Shown: positions 63,497-64,000 of the stretch, one piece after another
How positions within the stretch are numbered: position 1 is the stretch's first letter
Layout: every line of letters begins with the position of its first letter
Origin: Clostridia bacterium
GTDB taxonomy: Bacteria; Bacillota; DAOUPZ01
Assembly: GCA_030625885.1 (NCBI GenBank)
Contig: DAOUPZ010000019.1
Span: 19,129 to 83,128 of the forward strand
Reading direction: 5' to 3'
Length of the DNA stretch: 64,000 nt
The notes under the pieces: model-generated
Database searches by the model: none
What the model was told of the DNA's origin: nothing
Seen by the model: only the letters and a program-made list of their open reading frames with translations
Program-made: the position numbers and the translations under genes

Positions 63497-63841
63497 ATGA
63501 AACAGATTGATGTTGTTAAAGAACAAGTGTATTATGTTGTCAGTTTAAAGGGGCGCATCAAATCGTATGATTTTATTGCTTTAAAAGAGGAACTTTATCG
63601 CGATATCAAAGAGATTCAGCCCGTTATATTAGATTTGAGGGAGTTGAAATTTATTGATACAAGCGGTTTGACACTTATTTTATCTTTGTTACGTTGGTGC
63701 AATGAAGGAAATGCAGCCATTGTATCTTATGGTGCAAATGAATTTATTAAACGAATTTTTGGGTATGCTAAAATACCATCTATTTTACCTATGGTTGATA
63801 CGTGTGAAGAGGCCATTAGATTGATTCAGAAGGTGGGGTAA
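63497..63841 (+). CDS. STAS-domain anti-anti-sigma factor (RsbV/SpoIIAA-like)
   Basis: The 115-residue protein has the STAS core LDLRELKFIDTSGLTLILSL with the phosphorylatable serine in DTSG (about residue 55). The start at 63497 follows a G-rich site (GGGGGGG); the longer frame to 63473 lacks one. It sits between the phosphatase and kinase genes. Confidence 0.9.
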   Translation: MKQIDVVKEQVYYVVSLKGRIKSYDFIALKEELYRDIKEIQPVILDLRELKFIDTSGLTLILSLLRWCNEGNAAIVSYGANEFIKRIFGYAKIPSILPMVDTCEEAIRLIQKVG

Positions 63842-63847
63842 TACGCT

Positions 63848-64000
63848 ATGAGAAATGAAAAAGTTTATCAAGGAATCATTCCAAGTACTACCCATGATGT
63901 GGAAAATATTATTCAAAGCGTTATCGAAAAGTTTAAGCGCTGGAATGTAGAGGAAGTACCATTGTCTGAGGTGGAATTTATTTTAACAGAGTTACTGATG
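63848..64000 (+). CDS. RsbW/SpoIIAB-like serine kinase, N-terminal part (runs off the window)
   Basis: An open frame starts at ATG 63848, six bases after the STAS gene. Its 51 visible residues end with LSEVEFILTELLM, the start of the N box of the GHKL anti-sigma kinases. With the two preceding genes it completes a partner-switching module. The start has AAGGTGGGG upstream. Confidence 0.72.
   Translation, partial: MRNEKVYQGIIPSTTHDVENIIQSVIEKFKRWNVEEVPLSEVEFILTELLM

Overview
The window looks like chromosome from a low-GC, anaerobic, endospore-forming member of the Firmicutes (Bacillota). The reasons are AT-rich codon use, strong AGGAGG ribosome sites, a complete spoIIE with upstream 0A boxes, and many iron-sulfur and tungsten/molybdenum proteins (aldehyde:ferredoxin oxidoreductase, polyferredoxins, hybrid cluster protein). 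The genus cannot be fixed from sequence reading alone. No rRNA, tRNA, prophage or CRISPR array was recognised.

Layout. 1-3.5 kb: an iron-sulfur/metal-cofactor cluster (truncated 4Fe-4S membrane protein, DUF5320, NifX-like protein, two ferredoxin-containing MinD-type ATPases, DUF134 regulator) behind a promoter with two matching operators. 3.7-9.1 kb: a W/Mo block (DUF364 protein, Moco/Wco-type riboswitch, aldehyde oxidoreductase with two ferredoxins, a second Moco-type riboswitch with no gene behind it, and a convergent molybdenum-storage-like protein). 9.3-12.2 kb: spoIIE. 12.5-20.1 kb: TPP-riboswitch-controlled thiamin operon (thiD, thiC, thiM, thiE, a phosphatase, thiamin-binding proteins and an HMP-type ABC transporter without its ATPase). 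20.1-24.2 kb: cupin-hcp operon with a Crp/Fnr-type site, a split permease with a fused Fe-S domain, and a Crp/Fnr regulator. 24.3-31.5 kb: AIM24 protein, zinc-type ABC transporter, PTS-IIC-like protein and a dynamin-like GTPase behind a fluoride riboswitch. 31.6-46.2 kb: mixed housekeeping (ferritin-like, MarR-MATE, DUF1385, solute:sodium symporter, murI, AI-2E permease, several orphans, a flavodoxin-fold oxidoreductase, a PPC-domain protein, an orphan ParA). 46.6-52.2 kb: xpt plus a BMP-type nucleoside ABC transporter. 52.3-59.6 kb: chemoreceptor, dapF, lysA, a cation/proton antiporter with a PII-like partner. 59.9-64 kb: PP-loop tRNA-thiolation-like enzyme, a dense DnaA-box cluster, a degenerate RAYT transposase, and an RsbU/RsbV/RsbW-type partner-switching module running off the edge.

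Three things do not fit ordinary gene annotation. First, a structured repeat of about 150-165 nt occurs three times (12.2, 25.2 and 54.4 kb); stems covary while loops (AAGCTAAAGAA, GACGCCA) are conserved, so it may be an unrecognised RNA. Second, many intergenic regions carry degenerate tandem repeats with a strict 7-nt period (AACTGTC, GCAGGTA, CTAACTA, ATTGTSN, CTGAGAN families), often attached to a hairpin of the form AAAACGG-loop-CCGTTTT; each structured repeat is followed by one. One such module is read through as the C-terminus of ParA. Third, riboswitches have unusual partners: fluoride riboswitch with a dynamin, and a Moco riboswitch with no gene.

All functional calls are from reading motifs and family resemblance; no database search was run.
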